Positions 1-7,694 of a stretch of DNA of 64,000 nucleotides are shown piece after piece. The position numbers and the translations under genes are program-made. The stretch lies in contig NZ_FOCF01000002.1 of the NCBI RefSeq assembly GCF_900110035.1, forward strand, positions 310,001 to 374,000, in the 5' to 3' direction. The number at the start of each line of letters is the position of its first letter. Within the stretch, counting starts at the first letter, position 1. Below the pieces are notes generated by a model, which was given only the letters and a program-made list of their open reading frames with translations, had not been told where the DNA came from and ran no database searches. The stretch is from Sphingomonas gellani (GTDB taxonomy: Bacteria > Pseudomonadota > Alphaproteobacteria > Sphingomonadales > Sphingomonadaceae).

Positions 1-2
1 GC

Positions 3-866
3 GGCGTCGTGCGTATCTTCGACGAAAGCATGGACGAGGGCATCCGCTTCCGCCGCCGGATCGAGGGTGGGCTGTCGCAGGCGCTGGAGCGGGACGAGCT
101 GACCTTGTCCTATCAACCCATCGTCTCGCGCGACACGCTGGAGGTTGTCGGGTTCGAGGCGCTGGTACGTTGGGAAACGCCCGATTACGGTTCGGTCAGC
201 CCGGCGATGTTCATCCCGATCGCGGAGGAATCGAACACCATTCACGAACTGGGCGACTGGGTGCTGGCCGCCGCCCTGGCGCAGGTGCGGACGTGGCCGG
301 GCCAGTATGTGTCCGTGAACTTCTCGCCCCGCCAGTTCCGCCGGCCCAATTTCGTCGGTCACATCGTACAGGCGGTTCAGCATGCCGGTGTGGAGCCGTC
401 GCGCCTGCAGATAGAGATCACCGAAACCGCGATCTTCGACGACGCCGATCGCGCCGCCGACACGCTGTACCGCCTGCGGCAGATGGGGTTCCGCATCGCG
501 CTGGACGATTTCGGCACCGGCTATTCCAGCCTGTACAACATCCGCAAATTCGCGCTCGACAGCCTGAAGATCGATCGCAGCTTCATCGACGGCATGGGGC
601 GGGAGCGGGAGTCCGCCGCCATTGTCCATTCCATCATCCATCTCGGCCGGGCACTCGGCCTCGGCATCATCGCGGAGGGCGTGGAGACGGAGGCGCAGGT
701 GCAGGCACTGCGCATCGCCGGGGCCAGCCATCTGCAAGGCTTCTTCTTCTCCAGCCCGATCGACGCCGGCACGGCACAGGCGATGGCCGATCGCCGCTTC
801 ATTGGCGGTACCGATGACGATGAGGAGCCGGCGACCGGCGCGTCCAGGGTCGGGTCCGGCACCTGA
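3..866 (+). CDS. EAL-domain cyclic-di-GMP phosphodiesterase (C-terminal part; start lies before the window)
   Basis: The reading frame is open to the window edge, so the N-terminus, probably a GGDEF or other sensor domain, is missing. The visible part is a complete EAL domain. It has the FEALVRW signature, an Asn in VNFSPRQF, ITETAIFDD, the DDFGTGYSS loop, LKID and the late EGVET and QGFFF motifs. The catalytic Glu, Asn, Asp-Asp, Lys and Gln positions are all present, so active hydrolysis of cyclic-di-GMP is expected. A short tail follows the domain. The stop codon overlaps the ATG of the next gene (TGATG), which implies translational coupling to the histidine kinase. The first codons (GVVRIFDE) look like a domain linker rather than a true start. 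Confidence 0.93.
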   Translation, partial: GVVRIFDESMDEGIRFRRRIEGGLSQALERDELTLSYQPIVSRDTLEVVGFEALVRWETPDYGSVSPAMFIPIAEESNTIHELGDWVLAAALAQVRTWPGQYVSVNFSPRQFRRPNFVGHIVQAVQHAGVEPSRLQIEITETAIFDDADRAADTLYRLRQMGFRIALDDFGTGYSSLYNIRKFALDSLKIDRSFIDGMGRERESAAIVHSIIHLGRALGLGIIAEGVETEAQVQALRIAGASHLQGFFFSSPIDAGTAQAMADRRFIGGTDDDEEPATGASRVGSGT

Positions 867-2662
867 TGCCCGGTCGGGCGGCCTTCGTCCGACGCCTGCG
901 TCGCCGCCTGTTCCGGCCCGCTTCGCTGGGCGTGAAGCTGGCGATGATCCTGGCGGCGGCGGGCGCGGTGGGCGCGATCGGCGTCACGCTGATCCTTGCC
1001 GCCGTCGTGACGCCCAGCCTCCACGCCCTGCAACGTGCGGAGACCCAGGCCGATCTCGACCGGGCGCGCGGGGCCATCGTCGATCAGGGCCTCGCTGTGG
1101 AGAGGATCACTCATAATCTGGCCGATGGACCCGCGATCGCCGGGTCGGGCACGGTTCCGGACGATGCGGCCGGCACCGCGCGTCTTGCGGCGGACGGCGG
1201 CGTCCTGGGGGTGACGTGGCGTGAGGAGGCGACGTCCATCACACGCTCCGCCAGGCGTGCGGCGTTCCGCTCCGCGCTCGCCGGGCTGGACCTGCCCCGT
1301 GTCCTGCACGGGCACAGGTCCGGCCATGTATTCATGCGGCTGGATGGCGCGCTCGTCGCCATCGGTGTCGCCACGGTCCGCGATGGGGAGCCGGGCGCGG
1401 CCTTCGTCGCGGCGGCGCGGCCGGTTGCGGCATCGGACCTGTCGCGTATTCTGCGACGACCGGTCATGCTGGACCTGCCCGGCGGCACGGCATCCGCCGA
1501 CCCGCGCCGCGCAACCGTTCCGATCATCGGGCCCGACCGACATGTCGTCGCGGTGATCGGGATCGATGTCCGATCGGACGTGACGGTGCTGGGCCGGCGC
1601 ATGCTGTTGCTGGCGATCGGCGGTTCGATCCTGCTGATCCTGGTGCTGCTCGCGGTGCTGCGTCGCGCCATCGCGCACATGGTGCTGCGCCCGCTGGCCC
1701 GAATGGACCGCCACATGCGCCTGGTGCGCGACCATGGCACGCTGATGATGCTGGAAGACGACCGCCGCCGGGATGAGATCGGCGCACTCGTTCGCAGCCA
1801 CAACGCGATGCTGGCGCAGCTGGGTGCGCTGCGCGAACAGGTCGCGGTACAGGGCTTCGCGCTCGGCCGGTCGGAAAATGCCGTGGCGGTGATCCACAAT
1901 GTCCGCAACGCGCTCAGCCCGATCAGCACCATCCTCAGCCAGGGTGTCGCCCGCGCGGCCCCCGTCGATCGCCCCGCGCTGGACCGTGCGCTGGCCGAGC
2001 TGGCGTCCGGCGACATTCCCGTGGCCAGGCGGCACAAGCTGGTCGCCTTCGTCGCGGCGGCCATCGAGGCGGAGGAGCGCGCCCGCCACGCCAACCGCAC
2101 GGAACTGCAAACCGGGCGAGAGGCGATGGCACAGGCGCTCGCGATCATCGGCCTGCAGCAACAGCACGCGCTGGAGCGCCCGGCGCTGCAATCCTGCGAC
2201 GTGGCGGAGGTCATCGCCCGCAACGCCACCATCGCCCGCTATTCGCAGATCGCGTCGATCGGCTTCGCCTTTCCCGCCGCGCCCAGCCCGGTGTTCGCCA
2301 ACTGCCTGATCCTGTCGCAAGTGGTCGGCAACCTGTTCGTCAACGCGGCGGAGGCGATCGCCGCGACCGGGCGTGGCAGCGGCACCATCGCGGTGACCGT
2401 GACGCGCAGCGGCGACACGGTGACGATCCGAATCCGTGACGATGGGGAGGGGTTCGATCCCGCTGTCGCCGGCCGGCTGTTCGGACGCGGCTATTCCACG
2501 CGCGATCACAAATCCGGCGGCCTCGGCCTGCATTGGTGTGCGAACGCCATGATGTCGATGAACGGCGCGCTTCGCCTGGAGAGCGAGGGGCGCGGGCGGG
2601 GGGCCTGTGCCGTGCTGACCCTGCCTGCCGCAGGGGCGCTGGCCCTCTCCGACGCAGCGTAG
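866..2662 (+). CDS. Membrane sensor histidine kinase with non-standard H-box
   Basis: A 598-residue protein. An N-terminal transmembrane segment (about residues 27-50) is followed by a periplasmic sensor region, a second membrane helix near residues 247-265 and a HAMP-like linker. The phospho-acceptor region reads IHNVRNALSP, with His near residue 344; this is shorter and less typical than a HisKA H-E-x-x-x-P box. The C-terminal ATPase domain is complete: N-box NLFVNAAEA, G1 DDGEGF and G2 GGLGLH. The start overlaps the stop of the EAL gene, suggesting that the two proteins form a signalling unit linking an environmental signal to cyclic-di-GMP. No response regulator is visible in the window. 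The ligand is unknown. Confidence 0.88.
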   Translation: MPGRAAFVRRLRRRLFRPASLGVKLAMILAAAGAVGAIGVTLILAAVVTPSLHALQRAETQADLDRARGAIVDQGLAVERITHNLADGPAIAGSGTVPDDAAGTARLAADGGVLGVTWREEATSITRSARRAAFRSALAGLDLPRVLHGHRSGHVFMRLDGALVAIGVATVRDGEPGAAFVAAARPVAASDLSRILRRPVMLDLPGGTASADPRRATVPIIGPDRHVVAVIGIDVRSDVTVLGRRMLLLAIGGSILLILVLLAVLRRAIAHMVLRPLARMDRHMRLVRDHGTLMMLEDDRRRDEIGALVRSHNAMLAQLGALREQVAVQGFALGRSENAVAVIHNVRNALSPISTILSQGVARAAPVDRPALDRALAELASGDIPVARRHKLVAFVAAAIEAEERARHANRTELQTGREAMAQALAIIGLQQQHALERPALQSCDVAEVIARNATIARYSQIASIGFAFPAAPSPVFANCLILSQVVGNLFVNAAEAIAATGRGSGTIAVTVTRSGDTVTIRIRDDGEGFDPAVAGRLFGRGYSTRDHKSGGLGLHWCANAMMSMNGALRLESEGRGRGACAVLTLPAAGALALSDAA

Positions 2663-2669
2663 GCGCGCA

Positions 2670-3767
2670 TCAAAAGGGCAGACCCGGCTCCCGTTCCTCG
2701 GCCGCATCCGGCTCTTCCGGCGCCGATCCCAAGGCGGACAGGGTCAACCCCAGCAGGCGGATACCGCTCGCCAGCGGCATCTGCTGCGCCAACAATTCGT
2801 CGCCGATCGCCCGGAACCGGTCGCGGTCCGCAACCGGCACGCTGCTCGATCGGGCTCGCGTGATGGTGCGGAAGTCGGAAAAGCGCAGCTTTAACGTCAC
2901 CGTCCGCCCACGCGCGCCGTGTCGCTCCACCCGCACCCATGCCGCATCCGCGACCCGGTCCAGCGCCTCGGACAACGCGGCGGGATCGATCAGGTCCGTC
3001 TCGAACGTCCGCTCCGCACCGATCGATTTCGCAGGCCGGTCGACGCGCACCGGGCGATGATCCTCGCCCCGCGCCGCGCCGTGCAGATAGGCGGCGTGGC
3101 TGCCGAAATGCTGCTGAAGGAACGGCAGGTCGCGCGCGCGCAGGTCCGCACCAGTCTGTATGCCCAGCCCCTCCATCCGGCGCGCGGTCACCGGTCCGAC
3201 CCCATGGAACCGCGACACCGGCAGTGCGGCGACAAAGGCGGCGCCCTTGCCCGGCGGAATGACGCAAAGGCCGTCCGGCTTGTTCTGGTCGGACGCCAGC
3301 TTGGCGATGAACTTGTTATAGCTGACGCCCGCCGACGCGGTCAGTCCGGTCGTTTCGCGGATACGCGCCCGGATGTCCTCCGCGATGGCCCGCGCGGAAC
3401 CCAGCCCGCGCAGGTCCTCCGTCACGTCCAGATAGGCCTCGTCCAGCGACAATGGCTCAATCAGCGGCGTGTAGTCGGCAAAGATCGCGCGGATCTGCGC
3501 CGACACCGCCCGATACACATCGAAGCGCGGCGGCACGAACACCAGTTCGGGACAGCGCCGGATCGCGGTCACCGACGGCATGGCGGACCTGACGCCGAAC
3601 GCCCGCGCCTCGTAACTCGCCGCCGCCACCACGCCCCGTGCCCGCGACCCGCCGACCGCGACCGGCCGCCCACGCAACGCCGGATCGTCGCGCTGTTCGA
3701 CGCTGGCGTAAAAGGCGTCCATGTCGACATGGATCACCTTGCGCGCGCGGGTGGCGTCGGTCGTCAT
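2670..3767 (-). CDS. dinB: DNA polymerase IV (Y-family translesion polymerase)
   Basis: A 365-residue error-prone polymerase that bypasses damaged template bases. The N-terminus carries the catalytic VDMDAFYASVE motif, and the palm motif SLDEAYLDVT supplies the other acidic metal ligands. The helix-hairpin-helix (VGPVTARRMEGLGI) and little-finger region follow, and the length is normal for DinB. It lies 24 bases downstream of the 2-oxoglutarate oxygenase gene on the same strand, so the two are probably co-transcribed. The C-terminal tail (EEREPGLPF) is consistent with a beta-clamp-binding tail. The stop is only 7 bases from the convergent histidine-kinase stop, leaving no room for a separate terminator. 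Confidence 0.97.
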   Translation of the reverse strand: MTTDATRARKVIHVDMDAFYASVEQRDDPALRGRPVAVGGSRARGVVAAASYEARAFGVRSAMPSVTAIRRCPELVFVPPRFDVYRAVSAQIRAIFADYTPLIEPLSLDEAYLDVTEDLRGLGSARAIAEDIRARIRETTGLTASAGVSYNKFIAKLASDQNKPDGLCVIPPGKGAAFVAALPVSRFHGVGPVTARRMEGLGIQTGADLRARDLPFLQQHFGSHAAYLHGAARGEDHRPVRVDRPAKSIGAERTFETDLIDPAALSEALDRVADAAWVRVERHGARGRTVTLKLRFSDFRTITRARSSSVPVADRDRFRAIGDELLAQQMPLASGIRLLGLTLSALGSAPEEPDAAEEREPGLPF

Positions 3768-3791
3768 GCCGGCGTCGCCCGGCCGCCCCGC

Positions 3792-4748
3792 TTACTTCTT
3801 GATGAGCCCGATCTCGACCAGCCGCTCGTGCAGGTAATCGTGCGCGGTGATCGGGGTCGGGTAGCGGTCGGGATTTTCCGCCGACACGCAGCCGGGGAGC
3901 GTCTCGATCAGGAAATCGGGCGCCGGATGAAGGAAGAACGGCATCGAATAGCGTGAATGGCCACGCCGCTCGACCGGCGGATTGACGACGCGGTGCGTGG
4001 TCGAGGGCAGCACATGGTTGGTCAGGCGTTGCAGCATGTCGCCGACATTGACCACCATCGCGCCCTCCGGCGGCTTGATCGCCAGCCATTCGCCGGAATC
4101 ACGGTCGAGCAGTTCCAGCCCGGCCTCTTCCGCGCCGAGCAGCAGCGTGATGAGGTTGATGTCCTCATGCGCGCCGGCCCGCACCCCCTCCGCATCCGCC
4201 GGGATCGGCGGATAGTGCAGCAGGCGCAGCACCGAATTGCCGTCTTTCACCGCCGGATCGAACCAATGCTCATCCAGCCCGAGATACAGCGCGATCGCCG
4301 ACAGCAACCGGTCGCCCGCCCGGTCAAACGCGGCGAACAGGTCGACGAACGTGTCGCGGAACCCTTCGGGCCGGTCGGGCCAGATGTTGCCCGGCATGTC
4401 CCCCGCGAAGCGATGCCCCTCGGGCAGTTCGCGACCGACATGCCAGAACTCCTTCAGGTCGACATGCTTGGCGTCCTTGGCGATCTCGGTCTTGAAGGGG
4501 GTGTAGCCGCGCGCGCCACCCGCGCCCGGTACATGATACGCGCGCTTCTCCTCCTCGGGCAGCGCGAACAGCGCCTCCGTCTGCTGCCAGGCGCGACCGA
4601 TCAGGTCCTGCGGCACGCCATGGTCGGCGACGATCGCGAAGCCGAAGCGCTGGAACGATCGACCGAACGCCTGCGCGAACGCCGCCGGGTCGCGGGCCTG
4701 GTCTGCAAGGCTGAGCGTCGGAACCTGTGCGGAGGCGGTATCGGGCAT
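3792..4748 (-). CDS. Isopenicillin N synthase-family 2-oxoglutarate/Fe(II) oxygenase
   Basis: A 318-residue non-haem iron dioxygenase. The N-terminal DIOX_N region (FGFAIVADHGVP) is followed by the double-stranded beta-helix core, with iron ligands in AHEDINLITLL (His-x-Asp) and STTHRVVNP (second His). The RYSMPFF motif probably binds the 2-oxoglutarate carboxylate. The frame stays open well upstream, but the first ATG that gives a family-like N-terminus is at 4748. The substrate cannot be read from sequence; bacterial relatives act on small metabolites. It is divergent from the acidic-protein gene and heads a probable operon with dinB. Confidence 0.9.
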   Translation of the reverse strand: MPDTASAQVPTLSLADQARDPAAFAQAFGRSFQRFGFAIVADHGVPQDLIGRAWQQTEALFALPEEEKRAYHVPGAGGARGYTPFKTEIAKDAKHVDLKEFWHVGRELPEGHRFAGDMPGNIWPDRPEGFRDTFVDLFAAFDRAGDRLLSAIALYLGLDEHWFDPAVKDGNSVLRLLHYPPIPADAEGVRAGAHEDINLITLLLGAEEAGLELLDRDSGEWLAIKPPEGAMVVNVGDMLQRLTNHVLPSTTHRVVNPPVERRGHSRYSMPFFLHPAPDFLIETLPGCVSAENPDRYPTPITAHDYLHERLVEIGLIKK

Positions 4749-4832
4749 GAAGTCGGTGTCCAAGGCGTAGGAGCGAATGCCTCGCTTACATAGGAAGTCG
4801 GCACCTCGCGCAACAGTGTTGCGCGCCTCGCC

Positions 4833-4857
4833 GGAACCCCGCCGCCGCCCCGCCGTT
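4833..4857 (+). promoter_or_regulatory. EcfG-type (general stress sigma factor) promoter
   Basis: GGAAC at 4833-4837 and CGTT at 4854-4857 are separated by exactly 16 bases. This is a full match to the GGAAC-N16/17-CGTT consensus known for EcfG sigma factors in alphaproteobacteria. It lies 31 bases before the acidic-protein start at 4889. Regulation is inferred from the match only. Confidence 0.6.
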
Positions 4858-4888
4858 CGCGCTGTGTTGTTCGACGCAAGAGGAGCAG

Positions 4889-5236
4889 ATGATGGGCGGC
4901 CACCAGATACCGGGCATGGGTTCGGGCGACGACGGCTATGATGAAGAGGGCTATGACGAGAGCCAGCGCGCGGAAATCCTGGAGGCGACCCGCAATGGGC
5001 CGACAGACGGCGTGTTGCTGACCGATCTCGATCCCGATCTCGGCGACGACGATGAAGAGGATGAGCCGATCGACGAACTCGACATGGATTCGGAGGAAGT
5101 CGGCGAAACCGATGCCAGCGTCGCCATGGACCAGGACGATGTAGACGAGGACGAGGTCCAGGACGACTTCGACAACGACACGTTGGATGAGGACGAGGAT
5201 CTGGACGACGCCGATGATGCGGCATTGAAGCCCTGA
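4889..5236 (+). CDS. Small highly acidic protein, unknown function
   Basis: A 115-residue protein in which Asp and Glu dominate, especially after residue 45, with almost no basic residues. It has no signal peptide or membrane segment, so it should be a soluble cytoplasmic protein, possibly disordered. A strong ribosome-binding site (GAGGAG) lies just before the ATG; ATG is doubled (4889 and 4892), so the start may be one codon later. It stands alone behind a perfect EcfG-type promoter, suggesting a general stress role. Similar low-complexity acidic proteins occur as uncharacterised sphingomonad proteins. Roles such as DNA mimicry, chaperoning or metal buffering are only guesses. Confidence 0.8.
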   Translation: MMGGHQIPGMGSGDDGYDEEGYDESQRAEILEATRNGPTDGVLLTDLDPDLGDDDEEDEPIDELDMDSEEVGETDASVAMDQDDVDEDEVQDDFDNDTLDEDEDLDDADDAALKP

Positions 5237-5542
5237 GAACGAAAAATGTCAGGCGGTGCACGGTGATCGCGCCCGCCTCACATTCGAGCGTGTGCACCAC
5301 CCTGTCACACGCTCCGAGACGCTCAACCGACGTCTTGCCCTTATATCGCCCCATCAGCGCCATGGTTCGTTCACGCGACTGACAGGAACCGTTGCTGCGC
5401 TGCAACACCTGCTGCTTTCATGCCCGTTGCTCGCTTTTTCCGTGCAACCGTCGGGGATGCCCATGGTTGTGCAAGGCCTCGGCCAGGCGGCGCGTGAAGC
5501 GACCCTCTCCCGACAAGAGCAACAGGTTTAAAGGTTTTTCCC
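5237..5542. other. 305-base intergenic region before the outer-membrane protein gene
   Basis: No convincing gene is present; the frame open across 5256-5531 has no family-like composition and no ribosome-binding site. The stretch presumably holds the promoter and leader of the outer-membrane protein gene, which begins behind AAGAGCAACAGG and a short A/T-rich spacer. No operator or riboswitch was recognised. Confidence 0.5.
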
Positions 5543-6178
5543 ATGCGTAAGCTTTCCATCGCCGCCGCCGTTGCGGCTGGCTTCCTCGCCGTTCCCGCGA
5601 TCGCGCAGGACATGTCGACTACCGACACCTCGGCCATGCCGACCGCCGACGCCGCTCCCGGCGAAGCGGCCGCTCCCGACGGTTCGAAGGCGTTCGGCAT
5701 CGATCCGTACTTCGGCGTCATGGGCGGTTGGGAAGGCTTCGATCGTCGCGTCGGCCACGGCGTGCCTGACACGGCCATCGGCGGTCGCAAGCTGCAGGGC
5801 GGCATCGTGACGGGCGTGGTCGGCGCCAACGTGCCGCTCGGCCCCGTGTTCGTCGGCGCCGAGGGCGAAGTGACCAAGGGCTTCGACGGCGCGATCGACT
5901 GGGGCTACGGCGCCGCCGGCCGCTTCGGCTTCCGCGCTGGCGACAGCGGCCTCTTCTACGGCAAGGTCGGCTATCGCTGGGTCAACTTCGACCGGTTCGG
6001 CAAGGATAGTCCGGACTACGGCGCCGTTACCTACGGCATCGGCTTCGAGGCAGGCCCGAAGGACATCGGCCTGAAGGGGATCACGGGCAACGCCGGCTTC
6101 CGCCTGCGCGGCGAAGTGTCGACCTTCGGTTCGGCCAAGAGCTTCCGCCCGATGCTCGGTGTGGTGAGCCACTTCTGA
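5543..6178 (+). CDS. Outer-membrane beta-barrel protein
   Basis: A 211-residue exported protein. The signal peptide (MRKLSIAAAVAAGFLAVPAIA) predicts cleavage before QDM. A short Ala/Pro/Ser-rich linker precedes a barrel of alternating polar and hydrophobic strands (for example YFGVMGGWEGF, GLFYGKVGYRWV and FRLRGEVSTFG). The last residues, VVSHF, end in Phe, the usual signal for the barrel assembly machinery. It resembles opacity/OmpW/OmpA-barrel-like proteins of about eight strands, and no pore specificity can be assigned. It is monocistronic: a long leader precedes it and a strong intrinsic terminator follows 37 bases after the stop. Confidence 0.85.
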   Translation: MRKLSIAAAVAAGFLAVPAIAQDMSTTDTSAMPTADAAPGEAAAPDGSKAFGIDPYFGVMGGWEGFDRRVGHGVPDTAIGGRKLQGGIVTGVVGANVPLGPVFVGAEGEVTKGFDGAIDWGYGAAGRFGFRAGDSGLFYGKVGYRWVNFDRFGKDSPDYGAVTYGIGFEAGPKDIGLKGITGNAGFRLRGEVSTFGSAKSFRPMLGVVSHF

Positions 6179-6215
6179 TCGCTCCGGCCGCAACCGGCCG
6201 GATGATCTGAAAAAA

Positions 6216-6252
6216 GGGGCGGGGTGCGGCGATGGTCGCACCCCGCCTTTTT
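6216..6252 (+). terminator. Rho-independent terminator of the outer-membrane protein gene
   Basis: An 11-base-pair GC-rich stem (6218-6228 with 6237-6247) with an 8-base loop is followed by a run of five T. An A run before the stem could make it work in both directions. Confidence 0.85.
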
Positions 6253-6283
6253 GCTGTCCGGGCGGCTTCCTAAATGGAACGGC

Positions 6284-6619
6284 ATGGCCGGACGGGTGAA
6301 GCGCAAGGCGGGATTGGCGCAGGCGGCGATCCTGGTCGCGCGCAACGGGCCCGCGACGGCATGCGCGCTGTGCGACCGCCCGCTGGGCGCGAAGGTGGAG
6401 TGGCACCACCGCATCCCGAAGAGCCAGGGCGGCACGCAGACGGTGCCCGTGCATCCGATCTGCCATCGCACCATCCACGCCCTGGTCGCCAATGCGGATC
6501 TGGCCCGCGACTATGCCGACCTGGACGTGCTCCGCGCGCGCGACGACGTCGCGCGTTACCTCCGCTGGATCGCGGACAAGCCGCCAGATTTCCACGCACC
6601 GACACGGCGGGGTCGTTGA
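6284..6619 (+). CDS. HNH-type zinc-finger nuclease-like protein
   Basis: A 111-residue basic protein. Residues around 25-60 carry CALCDRPL, the WHHRIPKSQGG motif and a later HPICHRTIHA, an arrangement of Cys pairs and His typical of HNH nuclease folds. The ATG at 6284 was chosen because upstream codons run into the terminator hairpin of the previous gene. It may act on DNA, but no partner such as a methylase or phage gene is adjacent, so its biological role is open. Small stand-alone HNH proteins of this type are widespread in sphingomonads and usually annotated only as HNH proteins. Confidence 0.8.
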   Translation: MAGRVKRKAGLAQAAILVARNGPATACALCDRPLGAKVEWHHRIPKSQGGTQTVPVHPICHRTIHALVANADLARDYADLDVLRARDDVARYLRWIADKPPDFHAPTRRGR

Positions 6620-6689
6620 CGGTCTGCGTCCGCAAGATCGAATCGGTCCGTCATCGCCTCATGCCTGGCCCGGCTAAACGAGCGCTGCG

Positions 6690-6899
6690 TTATTGCGCCA
6701 TGGCATTGGCGATCGTCGACAGATCGGCGGCAGTCACCGTCTCTCCGGTCGCATCCGCCGCGTTGCCCTGTTGCTGCGAGCGGGAATGCGGAGCCGATCC
6801 GGCCATTTCCACCGCGAACCACACCACCCCGGCCGCCCAGAACAGCGCGGCCTTGCGGCTGCGGAACAGGCGCGGCGAGGGATCATCATGTCCGCCCAG
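6690..6899 (-). CDS. Small single-span membrane protein, start codon unclear
   Basis: The frame reads convincingly as protein from DDPSPRLFRSRK through a hydrophobic segment (AALFWAAGVVWFAVEMAG) to a polar tail ending TIANAMAQ. No ATG, GTG or TTG lies in frame before it. The only options are a CTG at 6899, about 9 bases after AGGGGA, or a one-base shift from the ATG pair at 6889/6886. The coordinates given use the CTG. It could be a genuine gene with a rare start, a gene with a single-base deletion, or a sequencing error. The function is unknown. Confidence 0.45.
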   Translation of the reverse strand: MGGHDDPSPRLFRSRKAALFWAAGVVWFAVEMAGSAPHSRSQQQGNAADATGETVTAADLSTIANAMAQ

Positions 6900-7041
6900 T
6901 AAGCCTGTTCCCCTTGCCGAAGCTTTAAGGGCGACGGTGCGCGACGCAATCTGAACCGGAATGGAGCCAGGGTGGCGTCGTCGCCACCACCGCGGCGGCG
7001 ATCCTCGCCCGTGCGGCGGCTCGGGCGCGCACTAGGGCGGC

Positions 7042-7569
7042 ATGGTTCGCTCTTCACTCAACACCCGCCGCCGCGGGCCTGCCCGTCCGGCTCACCGCCG
7101 GTCCGCGGCCCTGCTCGCCCTTGTCTGCGCGATCGGTGTCGCGTTGGTGACCGTGACGCTTCCCTCAAGTCGCGCCTTTGCAGGCCCGCCTTCCGCCATG
7201 AGCACCATCATGGGCAGCGGACATTTCGGCCTGTGCGTCCGTGGCGTGCACCGCGACTGCGTGGTGGACGGGGACACCTTCCGCATCGATGGGGAACGGG
7301 TCCGGATCGCAGACATCGACACGCCCGAAATCCATCCCGCCCGCTGCGCGTTGGAGGCGGAGCTGGGCTGGGCCGCCACGCTGCGGCTTCAGGCGATGCT
7401 CAACACGGGTCCCGTGACGCTGGTGCCGATCGATCGCGACCGGGACCGCTACGGCCGCCTGCTCCGCCGTGTCGAGCGCGATGGCCGGTCGCTCGGCGCG
7501 GTGTTGGTGGCGGAGGGGCTGGCGCGGCCATGGCAGGGGCGTCGCCGGCCCTGGTGCGAGGACGCCTGA
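7042..7569 (+). CDS. Secreted or membrane-anchored thermonuclease (SNase family)
   Basis: A 175-residue protein with a basic N-terminus and a hydrophobic segment near residues 23-40 that acts as a signal peptide or anchor. The staphylococcal-nuclease fold follows: VDGDTFRIDGERVRIADIDTPE carries the calcium-binding Asp, first active Arg and catalytic Glu, and DRDRYGRLLRRV carries the second Arg. The C-terminus LARPWQGRRRPWC is typical of the family. It probably hydrolyses DNA or RNA in the periplasm or outside the cell. The first ATG after the upstream stop was used. The gene is alone on this strand, and a terminator shared with nrdB follows. Confidence 0.88.
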   Translation: MVRSSLNTRRRGPARPAHRRSAALLALVCAIGVALVTVTLPSSRAFAGPPSAMSTIMGSGHFGLCVRGVHRDCVVDGDTFRIDGERVRIADIDTPEIHPARCALEAELGWAATLRLQAMLNTGPVTLVPIDRDRDRYGRLLRRVERDGRSLGAVLVAEGLARPWQGRRRPWCEDA

Positions 7570-7649
7570 TCCGACCGGTGCTTGGTCTGGTCTAGGCGTG
7601 ACGGCCGCACCATGCGGCCCAGAAACCTCGGATGGGCGCCGCATTGCGA

Positions 7650-7681
7650 AAAGGCGGGTCAGCCAAAACCGACCCGCCTTT
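7650..7681 (-). terminator. Intrinsic terminator between the nuclease gene and nrdB
   Basis: A 10-11 base-pair stem (7650-7660 with 7671-7681) has an AT-rich loop. On the minus strand it is followed by a T run, so it ends the nrdB transcript, and it may also stop the convergent nuclease transcript. Confidence 0.8.
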
Positions 7682-7694
7682 CCATCTTATCCGA

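Noticed and set aside
521..2707. A 728-codon minus-strand frame opposite the EAL and kinase genes
   Set aside because: Long antisense frames are common at high GC. The translation is rich in Arg, Gly, His and Gln, has no domain, and the plus strand encodes clear domains.
5256..5531. A 91-codon frame before the outer-membrane protein gene
   Set aside because: No ribosome-binding site, mixed composition, and it fills what should be the promoter and leader region.
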